Positions 43,480 through 55,935 of a DNA stretch of 64,000 bases are shown in pieces; positions within the stretch are counted from its first letter, which is position 1, and each line of letters opens with the position of its first letter. The notes beneath the pieces were generated by a model. It did not search any database and had not been told where the DNA came from. It saw nothing but the letters and a program-made list of their open reading frames with translations. Both the position numbers and the translations under genes were made by a program. Source of the DNA: Lumbricus rubellus (Eukaryota; Annelida; Clitellata; Crassiclitellata; Lumbricidae). The stretch lies in NCBI GenBank assembly GCA_945859605.1, contig OX243817.1:31825670-31889669 (forward strand), given 5' to 3'.

Positions 43480-46080
43480 TGAAAAAGTTTAATAGGCCTA
43501 TGCTAAAATTAGTAAAATACGATTTTACCACCTATAACTAAACATGTATAATTGTATATATTATAATAAATTATAGACCTATACATTATTAACGGTCACA
43601 CTTGTATGGGTAGGCCTATATAATATGGACGTACAAATTTGCATGTACATAGTCAATTAGTGACTCTTGTAGGTATAATTGTATATTTATACTGTATGAC
43701 ATCATCAGGGGCCAGACGTCATTTGCTTCTTGTGTTTCTGTCTTTCGGCTCGTCTGTCTGCAGACATCCATATGCACCTCTGTGTTCTAAAAGATAATGA
43801 TATAGACATGCATGCCTATATATCATATCATATCAATATGTAGTCTTTTGTCACTTTTCCGTATTATTTTGACGAATAGAATAAACTCTTGCAATCTCTC
43901 TCATAATCGTTTGCCTCCACACCTCGCCACATTCATTCGGTCACAATTTCCGTGGGAAAGACATGGATAATAATTGAATCCCTTTGGATCGCTTTGCATG
44001 GAAGGGAAGTTGGGGGGGGGGGGGGGGGGAAGGGTGGGGGGGGGTCCGTGCGTGTTTTCCGTTTGTCCGTTCCTCTGTCCTTGCGCCGCTCTATCCGTCA
44101 TCGTTTGCAATTGCCACGCAATTCCATTGCCATCTTGCACAGTTTTTACAACTAAAGGGCAACTTTTATGGCAAGAAATCAGACATTTGGTGTTGGTCAG
44201 CGAGCGGTCAGTGCATGACAGTGCATGACGTGTCAGTACGTGTTTCCATCTTCCGTTGGAATTTGATCATGCAGGTTGCATGGAGTATTATTATTATATG
44301 AAGAGTTTGGCAGGGACATTGTCAGCAGGAAGTCTCTAGAAACATTCATTTCAATAATGGAGGTTCATGAATGTCATATATACCGGTATATAATTATATA
44401 TTATATATATATATATATATATATTATAGGCCTACTGTGTGCAGTATAACCTCGCAGTTATGACGCTGTGTTGGAGATATGCTTTCATAAACAGTTTTAT
44501 TTTTCTGTTGAAAGAGACATTATTGCTTTTGTATAGTTACGTCGTGTCTTGCTAAACAATTCATGTCTTAATACAATTTTTGCCGACATGCACAGCGAAG
44601 TACATGCTGAGCAACAGCTTGGGACTAAGCTATATGACATTTGTCTACTGATTATAATTTTTAATGCCTTGCTTTAATGCAATTAGTGTCAAAGCTACTT
44701 TATTGAACTGTCTTTCATTTAGAAATTTTATTTCATTTCTCAACACAAGAAAACTGCATCATTCACCATCTAGATTGTTCTGAAATTGAATAGTTGTCTG
44801 TTGTTGTAGTTTGTCAAGTGTTTGACTCATGTTATGAAGGAATGAATGCATGAATACATTGGTATTGAGTGACTGGGTGAATGAATTAGTGGATGAGCGA
44901 GTGAATGAATAAAATAAGTGAGTGACTGAATATAATAATATTATATGTATTGCTGGTTAGGCATAAATTTTTTTTAATGCCTGTTTTCAGTCCATTTTTT
45001 AAGTGCCTAAAATTATTTTAAAATAAGATTTATGGTAACTGAGTGAGGCATATTAATGCTTCATTTGCTGTACAAAGCAATACTGCAATAGCATTGCATT
45101 TCAGTTGGAGTTCATGAAATCCAGAGTGAAACACACATAATGCCACCCTCATTATATATTTGCACTAATAAGCATGCCTGTACTCCCCAATTTTTTGGCT
45201 GTGTTTCCCTACCGAAGTTCTTGGACTGGAATACAATATTCAAACCTTTTGACTGCAATACTGAACATGCTCACTCTTTGAAGTTTTGAAGTAGGGTACT
45301 AGGCCACCAAGTTTTGAATGGGGTTATGTACCACCTAGTTTATGCCTGGGGTACTATTACACCAACTTTTAATATGATGAATAGCCTAAAGAGTGTCTAT
45401 TGAGTTTAGTATGCCCATTGCCCATGGCAATCTCCCAAGTCTTTATACTTCTAGGGAAACAATATAATTATTACGCAAATTAAAGGGAAGCCATGGGAGG
45501 CATTTGGTACACCATAAACATTCTAGACCAATATGTTACGCCTCTGGCCACATTTCCGTGCTTCCCTGCAGTACTTAGTTTATTTAACCCCAATATTCGA
45601 AATCTAAATCGAGTGCAAGGCGTAAAGTAGCCGGCGCCGTTTCTGTGTGGGCTGGTTTCGCCGCCCGGCCATGTGTGTCTTTACAGGAAAATCTATGCAA
45701 TCTATTATTAACCGCAAGAGACTCAATGCGTACCAGACGTATATACAGCTTAAACAGACGCAGGGCTCCAAGGGAAGGCTTTATCCTCTCCCAGTCCCTA
45801 TACTGTTTATATGACTGTCCGGTGGTTCTTAAACAAACACATTTTAGTCGTAATGGCCCCAGGAGGTATGGGATGATTCAGTATTCACAAGGCTAATCTA
45901 AGCCATTCAATTAGCAACTCTTTCCGGATTGTGTTATAGCACTGGATGTGAGCTATGAGGTAGGTACACTACACCTCATGTCATATGATTTTCCTCAGGA
46001 CTATTTAGGGTATGATGATCATTTAAATAGCTAGTTGTGCATACACATACGTATTATTTTGTGTATATATGTATGTAATA
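43480..46080. other. Non-coding stretch with simple sequence
   Basis: Contains a poly-G run (44012-44043) and an (AT)n run (44395-44425). Small frames near 43901-44301 overlap on several frames through the poly-G and are not coding. Confidence 0.5.
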
Positions 46081-46082
46081 TG

Positions 46083-46084
46083 TG

Positions 46085-46117
<33 letters not shown>

Positions 46118-46147
46118 TGTATGTATGTATGTTGTACGTATGCATGC

Positions 46148-46179
<32 letters not shown>

Positions 46180-46287
46180 ATGTATGTATGTATGTGTGTA
46201 TGTATGTATGTATGTATGTATGTATGTATGTATGTATGTATGTATGTATGTATGTATGTATGTATGTATGTATGTATGTATGTATGA
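46083..46287. repeat. (ATGT)n tetranucleotide microsatellite
   Basis: About 200 bp of TATG repeats interrupted by a short GTGTGT segment, followed by CATC-rich sequence to 46570. The Tyr-Ile-His-Thr and Met-Tyr-Val-Cys frames are artefacts. Confidence 0.95.
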
Positions 46288-46894
46288 TCCATACATACAT
46301 CCATGTAGATCGGCCATCCCTTTATGTCCACTCATCCATCTATTCCATTCATCCCTCCGTCCATCTATCCATCAATATAAATTTGCAATTAAAATTACCA
46401 TCTATCAATCCATCTGATCTTAATCCATCCATCCATGCAAATCTATTCATCCATCCTTACCTTCATCCCCACCTTCTATCCATCTACTTATCATACATCC
46501 ATACATGCATCCCTATCCATCCAATCATCCATTCATCCATCTATGCGTCCATCTATCCATCCATGCTTCTACCCCCTCGCCCCCTTAGGAGTACACTAGG
46601 CGATTAAACAGATTAAACGGTGTCAAGTGTTCTTCGTGTGGATCTGTTGCTGTTTGTTCAAGTAGCTTCCTGATGGTATCAGTATCATGAGGCGGAGTAG
46701 TCCCCCCTCAAGCCATATGAGCCGTGCTGTTGATTAAAGCAATCCACCTATATTGCCTGCAGGGGCTTTCAGATACTGTACCTCCTCACCTGCTGCGGGG
46801 CCAATCCCACGCCAATGATCTCAGTGTGCTTTGCTGATTGCAATGAAGTCCCCTACTTGCTCTCAGCTTCCTCTCCAAACTGTTGCTGTATCAT

Positions 46895-46945
46895 CGGCAT
46901 CATCATCATCATCATCATCATCGTCGTCGTCGTCTTCTTCATCTT
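46895..46945. repeat. (CAT)n/(CGT)n trinucleotide repeat
   Basis: ATCATCATC passing into GTCGTCGTC; gives a false poly-Ile/poly-Val frame. Confidence 0.9.
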
Positions 46946-47394
46946 CAATTCCTGCATCATCACCGTAGCCTACAGCCTACTTCTCCTCCTTGTTGGCTGC
47001 CTCTACCCCCGGCATCTCTTTTGTCCCAAGTACATTGTTTCTGATCTGCCTCCCACTCCATTATTAGACTGCTCTTGTCTTCGAGATTTCGTCTCATCTT
47101 CCATGCATGATGAACAATGTGTCTGGATAAAATATTATATTGACAAGTAAGAAATTATGAGCAATTCTTTATTTGAAAGTTGAAACACGTGACAATAAGA
47201 TGCTTGAAGTCTTGTTTTAACCAATCGTGAGTGTCACCCAACTCCATCTCTCCATCCATTGCGTAACTGCTTTTTGGTCATCTTCATTGCCTCTAATCAT
47301 AATTTTTATAACGGCTCACAGATAAATTTGGATCTGTGCATTGGCCTACATCGAGGTGAATGGCTTGTTGAAGCTCAATATAATAAATCATTGA

Positions 47395-47478
47395 TTAATG
47401 ATTATGGATTAGTGAATCTTGATTGACTCTTGATTGAATCTTGATTGAATCTTGATTGAATCTTGATTGTATCTTGTT
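47395..47478. repeat. Minisatellite, 11-bp unit TCTTGATTGAA
   Basis: About seven units in direct tandem. Confidence 0.85.
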
Positions 47479-47570
47479 TGACTCTGATGGCTTTGTGGGT
47501 CGTAATGGATTGTGCTGCTTACTGACTATATTTTACAGAGTTCGTTTTTGAATCACCATTGATTGATGCC

Positions 47571-47571
<1 letters not shown>

Positions 47572-47609
<38 letters not shown>

Positions 47610-47666
47610 TGCGTGTGTATGTGTGTGTGTGCGTGCGTGCGTGTGTGTGTGTGTGTGTGTGTGTAG

Positions 47667-47712
<46 letters not shown>

Positions 47713-47775
47713 GTCTGTGTGTGTGTGTGTTCGTGTGTGTAGGTGTGTGTGTAGGTGTGTGAGTGTGTGTGTTTG
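47572..47775. repeat. (GT)n microsatellite
   Basis: About 200 bp of GT with scattered GC and AGGTCT interruptions. Frames over it are artefacts. Confidence 0.95.
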
Positions 47776-48484
47776 CACATAGGAGCTGCATGGTATATGT
47801 GTGTACCTGGCTAAAGTCTAAGATTAGGTGCCAATGATTAAGATGATTGATTGCTTGACTTAAACTCTGATCTTTGACAGTATAGGAATCAATTGAGTAG
47901 CCTACGTGTCATTGTGGAAATGTGATTGATGTTGATAGAGAAAGTAAAAACTGACGGCGGTTGATAGGACTCAAAGTTCACTGTTTATGGTTCATTAAAG
48001 TTCCTATTGCTGTGCTTGAAAGTTCTGCATTTTGAACAGCATGCATGCATTTCACAGTTCACATGCAACTGAGCTTTACATGTATATGGAAGCCACGCAT
48101 TCCAAAGTGCAGCGTCAAGATTTAAGTTTCATTGTTAAATTTGCTTTGTCTTGTATTGACGTTTGAGGACATAAATAGACAGGCAATTTTTATGCTTATG
48201 TCAACCATATTCGTCTTCATGCTTAAAATGCTTATCTGATGCATTCCGATTTTTGCACAAAGTGAAAGATTGATGTATATTAGGTCTCTGTTCTGGCAGA
48301 CTTGAGGTATATCTTTCTGGTCGTATTATATTGAACTCATCCTGATATCATTGTGAGGCAATATAAGTGGTCCGTTAGAGTGGGTTGGGTGAGCAGTGGA
48401 AACGCCGAGAATTTGTGTGGGGGGATGCGTAATGTTTCCAGGGTTCCAAGCATGGTGAGCAGCGGGAACACAAGCAATGTGTTC

Positions 48485-48525
48485 CCACTCAATTTAAACG
48501 GGCGCTATATAAATGCCATTCGTCT
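48485..48525 (+). repeat. SINE 3'-end fragment
   Basis: Ends ACGGGCGCTATATAAATGCC, the common SINE terminus; the rest is too decayed to delimit. Confidence 0.5.
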
Positions 48526-48684
48526 GCTTGTGGTCGTCTTCTCCGTTCTTTACACCGAATTACACCGAAATGACCTCTTGACACCTCGCTAAAATGTCCT
48601 GCACCGCTGGCCGTTTGCACTGCAACATCTTCCCTATGTGACCCGTTCGATGATTTTTTACTGAGTGTATTGGTTGTTGCTGTT

Positions 48685-48790
48685 TTAACAACACTGCCAT
48701 TTCAACGATGATTAGTGTCGCCCTCCTCCTTTATCCAGGCTTGGGACTGGCACTGGCAGAGTGAAACCTGTGGCGGAGTTCGAGTGTAGA
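48685..48790 (-). repeat. SINE/LINE 3'-tail fragment, minus strand
   Basis: Contains GATGATTAGTGTCGCCCTCC and CCAGGCTTGGGACTGGCACT, nearly identical to 9395-9450 and 53750-53810. Confidence 0.65.
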
Positions 48791-49194
48791 CCTATTTCTG
48801 CCACTGTCCGTTGTTTTCAGCCTTTTCTCTTGGACTACTTGCACTTGGAGCGACTCTGATTAGGTCTCAGAAATCCGTTAATACATTACTATACATTGTA
48901 GGTTATAATACAAAGCAATTTATTGCCTTGCCTGTGGTAGCTTAGTCAGAATCTTGCAACTTTTCCTTTGATCAGCCTTTTTATGGTAAACTAAATTCCG
49001 TGTTAGAATAGTTTGAATGGCGGTGATGTGGTCCATCTAAGCCAGCCTGTATTGTCAATCAGCCCTGATTAGGCTAATTAGGCTACTGATGCCTTAATTT
49101 GCCTACCCTGACCTTTGCCTTAGGCCTTTGAAGTGGGCATTTGTTAATCCAGTTGGGGAGGTGCAAGCAGCGGCAACGGTATTTATGGAAGCTA

Positions 49195-49320
49195 CTGATG
49201 CTTTGTAAGGGGCTTGAGCGGCCAGCGGCATGGGGCAAAATGGGCGAGGGTGGTCACTGGTCAGCTGCATGGGGCAAAACGGGGTGCATGGTGAGCTGCA
49301 TGGGGAATGATGGGGCTAAA
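49195..49320. repeat. Short minisatellite (AGCTGCATGGGGCAAAA)
   Basis: Three to four diverged units. No coding support. Confidence 0.6.
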
Positions 49321-50234
49321 CGGCAGCTGTAGCGATGACTTGTCTTTGATGTTGGACAGGTTCGATGACCTTCCTGTTTTTCATGCAGAGCTTTGCTAGA
49401 TCACGAACGGCACTCCACAGAGCAGTGTCTGGCAATTGCAGATAGTAATGTGACCAAGACATATTTAGATGTACAAATTGTACATGTGTATATATTTTAG
49501 CTGTAAGGCTATGTTTATGTAAGCTATTTCTAACAAAGCATTTCATGGGTTCTAAAATGTACTGGTGTTCAAGTGGTTTGGTTGATGCATGGATTGCCAT
49601 TCAAGCAATGGGGAGGGATTGAGGTCCGTCTTGTGTCTTGTATTAGCATTGATATTTCTGTTCCATTGTTACCTGAGTCAGACACATCTATGATGAGAAC
49701 ATTTACTGTACACTTTCCGATGATGTGGCAGTGGTGGGGCCACTCTGTCTCGTATGTGGAGGGTCAGGAAATGATGTTGAAAACAGCTCACTCCATTTTT
49801 TCTGCCTCATTGGGCTGACGTTAGGGACTGCTGTTCTTTTAACATGCGCCACGCAAGTGCATGCCAAGTGCATTGGTAGTTATAGGGATTTAGAAGTCGT
49901 ACGTTGTGTTATAGACAGAGACATAATAGTTATCCTATCCAATTTAATGAGCTGGTGGCGTAGAGTTTCAATTCCTAAAGAATGTCGTTAGACACCTTTA
50001 AAAGACGGTTAGCTTTTGTATAATTGTATACGCTAGGAAATCCGATATTGTTACTTTCAGCTTAGGCCAACAAAGAACTGTTGGTTACGACACCTTTAAG
50101 AGAAGTGCTTGGGTTCTTATAAATATTTGGTCATTTAGTGCTCACATGGTTCCAAGGAGGGTCTTTAAGAATGTCAAATTCTCATCAACGACTGAATTTT
50201 TGGCTTATTCAGCAACATTCGTAACCTATCGTCT

Positions 50235-50310
50235 CTAAAATTTATAGAGCGCCTCTTGCAGCATACAATATTCAGAGGCACTTTCAGCACAAGCCATAGG
50301 GAAAATAAAC
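50235..50310 (-). repeat. SINE 3'-end fragment, minus strand
   Basis: TTTATAGAGCGCCTCTTGCA and TTCAGAGGCACTTTCAGC match the reverse of the common SINE 3' end. Confidence 0.6.
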
Positions 50311-50819
50311 GTCTTGAGAGAGCGAGAGTGCGCAGGGAAAAGGACATTCCATGTGGGGGACCTATAGCACAGCAAATACTCGGCTCTCAGTAAAGGCATA
50401 CCGAATACGAACATTATGCAACGTATACATAGATTTTCATAATATTAATCATAATGATAAATAGCAATTATTGCATTGGGCTAACTCAACCTATATAGGC
50501 CAATGAAAACGGCTTGAGAATTGACATGTAGGCCTACACTGAAAGAAAGTTTCTGTAGCTCCCTAATCAGCCAAGGCAAAAGAAAATTTTGTACTTACAT
50601 CTATGGCCTTATGATTATGCTTCCAAGCTTTTAGAATGACTAAGAGGATATCTTATACAGACATGTCTGATTAAAAGTGCTGTGAGTTTGTTGCCCATGA
50701 TAGTCGTTGATGCACTGTTAGTGTCTGGTTGTTCTGGCTAAGTGCAAGTGTCTGCTCTTGGCAAGACATTAATTGTAAGAGTGTGAGTTGACCATAATTT
50801 TATGGTTCGTTATGACAAG

Positions 50820-51015
50820 CTGGAAAGGAAACGGAGAGGAAGAATAGAGGAAGGACCACGTGGAAGAGAAGAAGGAAGAGAAAGAGGAATAGGAGGAGGA
50901 GGAGGAGGAGAGGAGAAGAAGGAGGATGACAGGGACGGAGAAGGAGGAGAAGGAGGAGGAGGAGAAAGAGGAGGAGGAGAAAGAGGAAGAGGATGACAGG
51001 GCAGGAGGAGATGAA
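50820..51015. repeat. Polypurine (GGA/GAA)n tract
   Basis: Almost pure purine on the plus strand; Gly/Glu/Arg-rich and Leu/Pro/Ser-rich frames are artefacts. Confidence 0.9.
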
Positions 51016-51214
51016 GGAGTTCATGCGTAAGCCTACTATAGCTAAAAAATGAAAGAGAGGAAGGAGACAACCAAGTCTTCGATAGAATTAAATTAATGGT
51101 CACTTTCCTGGCCAGGGTATAGGTCTAACTTGAGTTAACAGTTACTGTGGCTTCGCATGAATTGCCGTCATTTGCTCCGCGTGGGTACAGCAATGCATGA
51201 GTATGTGTATGGTT

Positions 51215-51221
51215 GTGTCAC

Positions 51222-51254
<33 letters not shown>

Positions 51255-51378
51255 TTGTGGTTGTGTCACTGTGTGTGCGCACGGGGTTGGTTGTCTGTGT
51301 GTGTGTTTGTGTGTGTGTGTGGTTGTATGTGCGCGTGTGTGGTGCGTGTATTTGTGTGTGTGTGTGCGTGTGTTGGAG
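51215..51378. repeat. Interrupted (GT)n microsatellite
   Basis: GT repeats with GGTTGT interruptions; two larger units (GTGGTTGTGTCACTGTGTGTG) repeat. Confidence 0.9.
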
Positions 51379-52197
51379 GTCCAGCGTCATCTCGTGCCTT
51401 TGATGTGAGGTCGGCCCTTGCAGCCCCCCTCCCCCCTACCTAGAGGGCAAGAGGACGCGGTGCCTATGAAGGAAGCGACCCATGCATAATATAAGAAAGA
51501 ATTGTTTCATTCTGAACTAATTGACCCCAACAAATGCTTCTCAATAGTACTAATTACTTTCCCCACAAACCCACCCCCCCCCATGAAACACTTTTACAAC
51601 CACTTTTACAACCACTTTTACATCCATCCCCATTTCCGGCTCAACCAGCCTTACCCTAGTCTGTATGTTGGGGCTTGAGTATTGGTTACCCTGCGTGAAG
51701 AACGGGTACATTAGTGAAGCCTCAACTGGGTCACTAATTTCTTCAACCCTGTCATTAGTGGGGTCGCGGGTTATCTGTTTACATGGGGGGGGGGGGTGGC
51801 GTTATAATGCCCGCGCTGACCCTCGGTTATGGGTTTTATTGTCTGGCCTTGGGCCGACCATGACTACAATGGAAGATTGTTTTCGGATAGGAATCTCTTG
51901 TTGTTGCTGCTACGCCCTGGACCAGGTGGAAATTACACCTCGGACACAGCGATTATGGATGGAATGAATGGAGAAACGCACGGGACATGATACGAAAGAC
52001 TCCATGGAGTGGATAAATAGGTCTACTGAGGTATTGGAGAGAGAAAATTGTTGATATTGAAGAATTACTTCAGCCGCAAAGCTATAGTTCTGTGCCCGGA
52101 GGATAAGGCATTCAAAATTAAATATCAAAGTCTCAGCTAAACTTAGAACAATTTAAACATCTAAATTAACAGTTCCTCTGTATTTATGACCAGGCAA

Positions 52198-52295
52198 CCT
52201 CTCTTTGTCTGTGTGTCTGTCTTTGTGTCTGTGTGTCTGTTTGTGTGTCTGTCTGTGTGCCTGTCTGTTTGTCTCTGTGTGTGTCTGTCTGTCCA
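52198..52295. repeat. (TGTCTGTG)n microsatellite
   Basis: TGTC/TGTG repeat; frames across it are artefacts. Confidence 0.9.
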
Positions 52296-52513
52296 CATGT
52301 GCACCCTTTGCTGCGCCTCCGGGCAGAGTAGGGGGCCACTAAGTAAAGTAGATGTAAAAGGAGACTAGTGGGAGAATTATACATGAAACGCTTTTAACAA
52401 GTACATAGGACATGATCAATATAAACTGAGGAGGAGAAGGATGAAGAAAATGACAGACAGGCACTTTAGAAAGGTTCCTTAGAGGTGCTCAACAATTATT
52501 ATATTGCTGATAA

Positions 52514-52514
52514 T

Positions 52515-52549
<35 letters not shown>

Positions 52550-52556
52550 GTGTGTG

Positions 52557-52591
<35 letters not shown>

Positions 52592-52595
52592 CTGT
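52514..52595. repeat. (GT)n microsatellite with GTGAAACT interruptions
   Basis: Two GT runs separated by a repeated GTGTGTGAAACT. Confidence 0.95.
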
Positions 52596-52661
52596 GCGTA
52601 GGCCTAAGTGATAGAAAGATGACCTATCAGTTCATTTATTTTTATTTTTAGCAGCCACAAA

Positions 52662-52755
52662 ACAGTGATGATGATGTTGTTGCTGCTGCTGCTGATGATG
52701 TTGCTGCTGCTGATGCTGCTGGTGGTGGTGGTGGTCGTGATGACGACGACGGCGA
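52662..52755. repeat. Trinucleotide tract (GATGTT/GCT/GGT/GAC)
   Basis: Continuous triplet-based simple sequence giving false Met/Leu/Val frames. Confidence 0.85.
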
Positions 52756-53734
52756 TATCAGTTAATCAGTTTTGTTGTTGGATGTCTAATCTCGATTGTA
52801 TTGTGCTTGTGCAAAATGTGCATGATGGCAAAATGCTATGCATACTTAGTTACATGTAGTTTTATTTTTAACCAATACGGTTAATTATGCCCATTGAGGT
52901 TATATTGCAGAGAAAAAGCTTATTCTCGTTATCCCTACAGCCCAGCGTGAGTCATACCAGAACCCTTGAGAAGCAGCATAGGCTGCACGCCTCCATCCTC
53001 CATAATAAAGCTTTTCCACAAAGCTCGTACTGCGACTTTTCCGTGGGGTCGATGATCTGACCCAGGTGTACTAGAGAAAAGACAGGCCTGCGCAATGCTG
53101 AACGTTTGTTGATAGCGAATGAATTATACAACTGACTGATCTGCCGCGTGTGTGTGTGCCCTCTTGCTTCAGCCTATATCGCGCAGGTTTAATGCTCGAG
53201 CATTGCGTTCATTTGGCAGTTTCTGCTGGCCGCTCTGCGCCTTTTTCCCCGGTTTAAAAAACGGTGCAGCCGTGCAGTGGGACAAAATGACCCATCGACG
53301 GAGAACCGTCAAATTGATCCAGTTGTGAGTTCAGCCTTCAGCCTTAGGTTAAGGCGTTTACAGGGTGAGAATATCCGGGGGGTTTCAACCACCAGTCTTC
53401 TTAGAACCCCATAGTAAAGTCTGTTTTTTACACCCCGACTTCAAGTGGATAATGGTCCAAACCCCCCCCCCCCCCCAGTTATTTTTTCACAATTCTCACA
53501 CTGCATGGGTGCTTCGTTTTGATTTGTTATGCGAACGTTTAGTCATAAACGTAAAATCTCTAATCTATGGAGATTCATTCTGTTGAGATAATTTTTAATG
53601 GGCCTAGCTTTGAGCGAGACCCATTTTCATGAATAGAAATAATAGTCATCTGATACGGTCAGCGAATAGCCTAATTATGTGTTTAATTAATTATTATTGT
53701 CGGCGGGACATTTTGTTTCTTTGTTACATGTTTT

Positions 53735-53840
53735 AACGACACTGCCATATCAACGATGATTAATGTCACCCTCCTGCTTTATCCAGGCTTGGGACTGGCA
53801 GATACTCAGAGTGCAACCATTGGCGGAGTTCTACATTTTG
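53735..53840 (-). repeat. SINE/LINE 3'-tail fragment, minus strand
   Basis: Contains TTTTAACGACACTGCCATAT, GATGATTAATGTCACCCTCC and CAGGCTTGGGACTGGCAG; same family as 48685-48790. Confidence 0.65.
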
Positions 53841-54395
53841 TTTCTCTTAGTTGCCTGTTATGTACGGCGTATGCCCTGTAAGCAGAACTTGTGTGCGGGG
53901 TATGATGAGTTTCTGTGAAAGGCTGATTGAGTCGTCTACTGTTCTTCGCATGCATGCAGCTGTTCGCTTAGCAACGAGTTGTAAGTGGAGAGCCATAATA
54001 TCATGTATAAAGCATCTTGGTATTCGCCTGTATTGAGACTTCTGTTCTGTTCACCTGTTCACCTTACCTGCCTGCCATGCTTCTGCTATATCTCTCTGAC
54101 CCCATATTAGACTTCGACCTGCATGGCTTCTCCAGCTGACTATATAGGTTTTTCCATAGATCATAGATGCACGGGAAGTAGCCATCGATTTACGACTTGA
54201 GCATTGTGATAAGGACGTCATGGAAGTCAATAGACTATGGATAATGAGATAAGATTATGGCCTTGCTAGGCTTGCTTCTGGATTGGTTTAATTGGCCCAT
54301 TTCTGTGTGAGGGCTCTACAGAATTATGCAATCGGTGTGAGTTTTAACATTTTACATAATATATACGCCAGATTGCCATGCCTATTGCCTAAATA

Positions 54396-54401
<6 letters not shown>

Positions 54402-54434
<33 letters not shown>
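54402..54434. repeat. (AT)n microsatellite
   Basis: Sixteen or so AT units, just left of the second assembly gap. Confidence 0.95.
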
Positions 54435-54439
<5 letters not shown>

Positions 54440-54554
54440 GTGTGCATAATCATATGTATCATATGCATATATAATATGTGTGTGACTGTGTGTGCACGCA
54501 TATAATGTGTGTGTGTGTAATATATAGGCCTATATCAAAAATAAAGGTTTAGTT

Positions 54555-54754
54555 NNNNNNNNNNNNNNNNNNNNNNNNNNNNNNNNNNNNNNNNNNNNNN
54601 NNNNNNNNNNNNNNNNNNNNNNNNNNNNNNNNNNNNNNNNNNNNNNNNNNNNNNNNNNNNNNNNNNNNNNNNNNNNNNNNNNNNNNNNNNNNNNNNNNNN
54701 NNNNNNNNNNNNNNNNNNNNNNNNNNNNNNNNNNNNNNNNNNNNNNNNNNNNNN
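54555..54754. other. Assembly gap (200 N)
   Basis: Exactly 200 undetermined bases. Confidence 0.99.
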
Positions 54755-54933
54755 AGTATGATAATTGTAGAAGAATGACTGGGGTCAGACGTTGATCTAT
54801 GTGGACTTGGGGTGTATAATGAGGACTGTACCATGGTTAAGAAATACTAGGGGTGAACCCCATTTCCCTAACCTCGACAGTACTCAACCCACTGGGCAAG
54901 AGTGCTTGAAGATATATCTTGAGGATGCATTTA

Positions 54934-55933
54934 CACCGTGACTCAAAAAAAACTAAGCCAAATTGTTTTGCATATATCTCTAATACCTGATGACATATGA
55001 GGCTACAATTTTCCAAATATTTAGAGAAGTGGACCAAGAATATGATTCCAAAATTTCATGAAATAAAGTTGAACGGATAAAAAGATATGAATATTTAAAC
55101 TTCATATACCGAAATTGCAGTTTACAAGCAATTTTCTGTCAGATTCGATAAACTGTTTCCCTATTATCTCCAATGCCTGATGATTAATCATTCTAAAATT
55201 TTCTAGATATGTAGAGAATTGAACTACCAATATGACCCCAACAGTATGGTTTGATAATTTAATTAAACAAGATGCTCAAAATGTCTCCCTCCTGCTTGCA
55301 CGCAAGCCTGAGGGCGCTGGCGCCATTGCAATGGCAACAGCAACGTCGATTATCCTCTGGTTCAGGCCATCCCGCACTTCCAACAAGCGTTGCTTCAGAT
55401 CGTTTATATCATGGATTGTTGTCTGGTAGGCTCGATCTTGCATCACGCTCCTCATTTTATAGTCGACAGGATTCAAATCTGGACTGTTCGGAGGCCATAA
55501 TGTGGGAGAAATGAAGTCTACACAATAACAGACTTGCTGAAAACTGAAATTTCGGGTGATGAAGTTGAAATATCCATATCCTTCTATCCCTTCACATTTA
55601 TGACATGAAATTTTGGAATCCTATTCTTGGTTCAATTCCCTAAATATCTGGAAAAAGTTTTTATGATTACTCATCAGACATCAGAGATGTAAAAAAAATT
55701 GTTTGCCTTACTTTTTATTGAATCTGACAGAAAATTGCTTGTAAACTGCAATTTCGGTATATGAAGTTTAAATATTCATATCTTTTTATCCGTTCAACTT
55801 TATTTCATGAAATTTTGGAATCATATTCTTGGTCCACTTCTCTAAATATTTGGAAAATTGTAGCTTCATATGTCATCAGGTATTAGAGATATATGCAAAA
55901 CAATTTGGCTTAGTTTTTTTTTGAGTCACGGTG
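54934..55933. mobile_element. Tc1/mariner-type element, 1,000 bp, with long inverted repeats and a transposase remnant
   Basis: Ends CACCGTGACTCAAAAAAAA and its complement, flanked by TA on both sides (54932-54933, 55934-55935). The inverted repeats reach inward about 330 bp, very similar over the outer ~240. Each arm holds two diverged direct subrepeats of about 165 bp (TTTCCAAATATTTAGAGAAG and TTTCTAGATATGTAGAGAAT type), an IR/DR layout like that of some fish Tc1 elements. A degraded transposase C-terminus lies between the arms. Confidence 0.85.
55276..55521 (-). pseudogene. Tc1/mariner transposase C-terminal remnant
   Basis: On the minus strand a frame reads LWPPNSPDLNPVDYKM followed by RSVMQDRAYQTTIHDIND and LKQRLLEVRDGLNQRIID. 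The SPDLNP motif and the following acidic residue (D in VDY) are the third catalytic region of IS630-Tc1-mariner transposases, and the VMQ...LKQRL helix is typical of what follows. The first two catalytic aspartates and the DNA-binding domain are absent. The last part is frameshifted: a different frame near 55270-55300 carries the expected ending. Not functional. Confidence 0.85.
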
Positions 55934-55935
55934 TA

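Noticed and set aside
46023..46417. Several long frames of Tyr-Ile-His-Thr or Met-Tyr-Val-Cys repeats
   Set aside because: Translation of the (ATGT)n microsatellite on both strands. The same reason rejects frames over the GT, TCTG and purine tracts.
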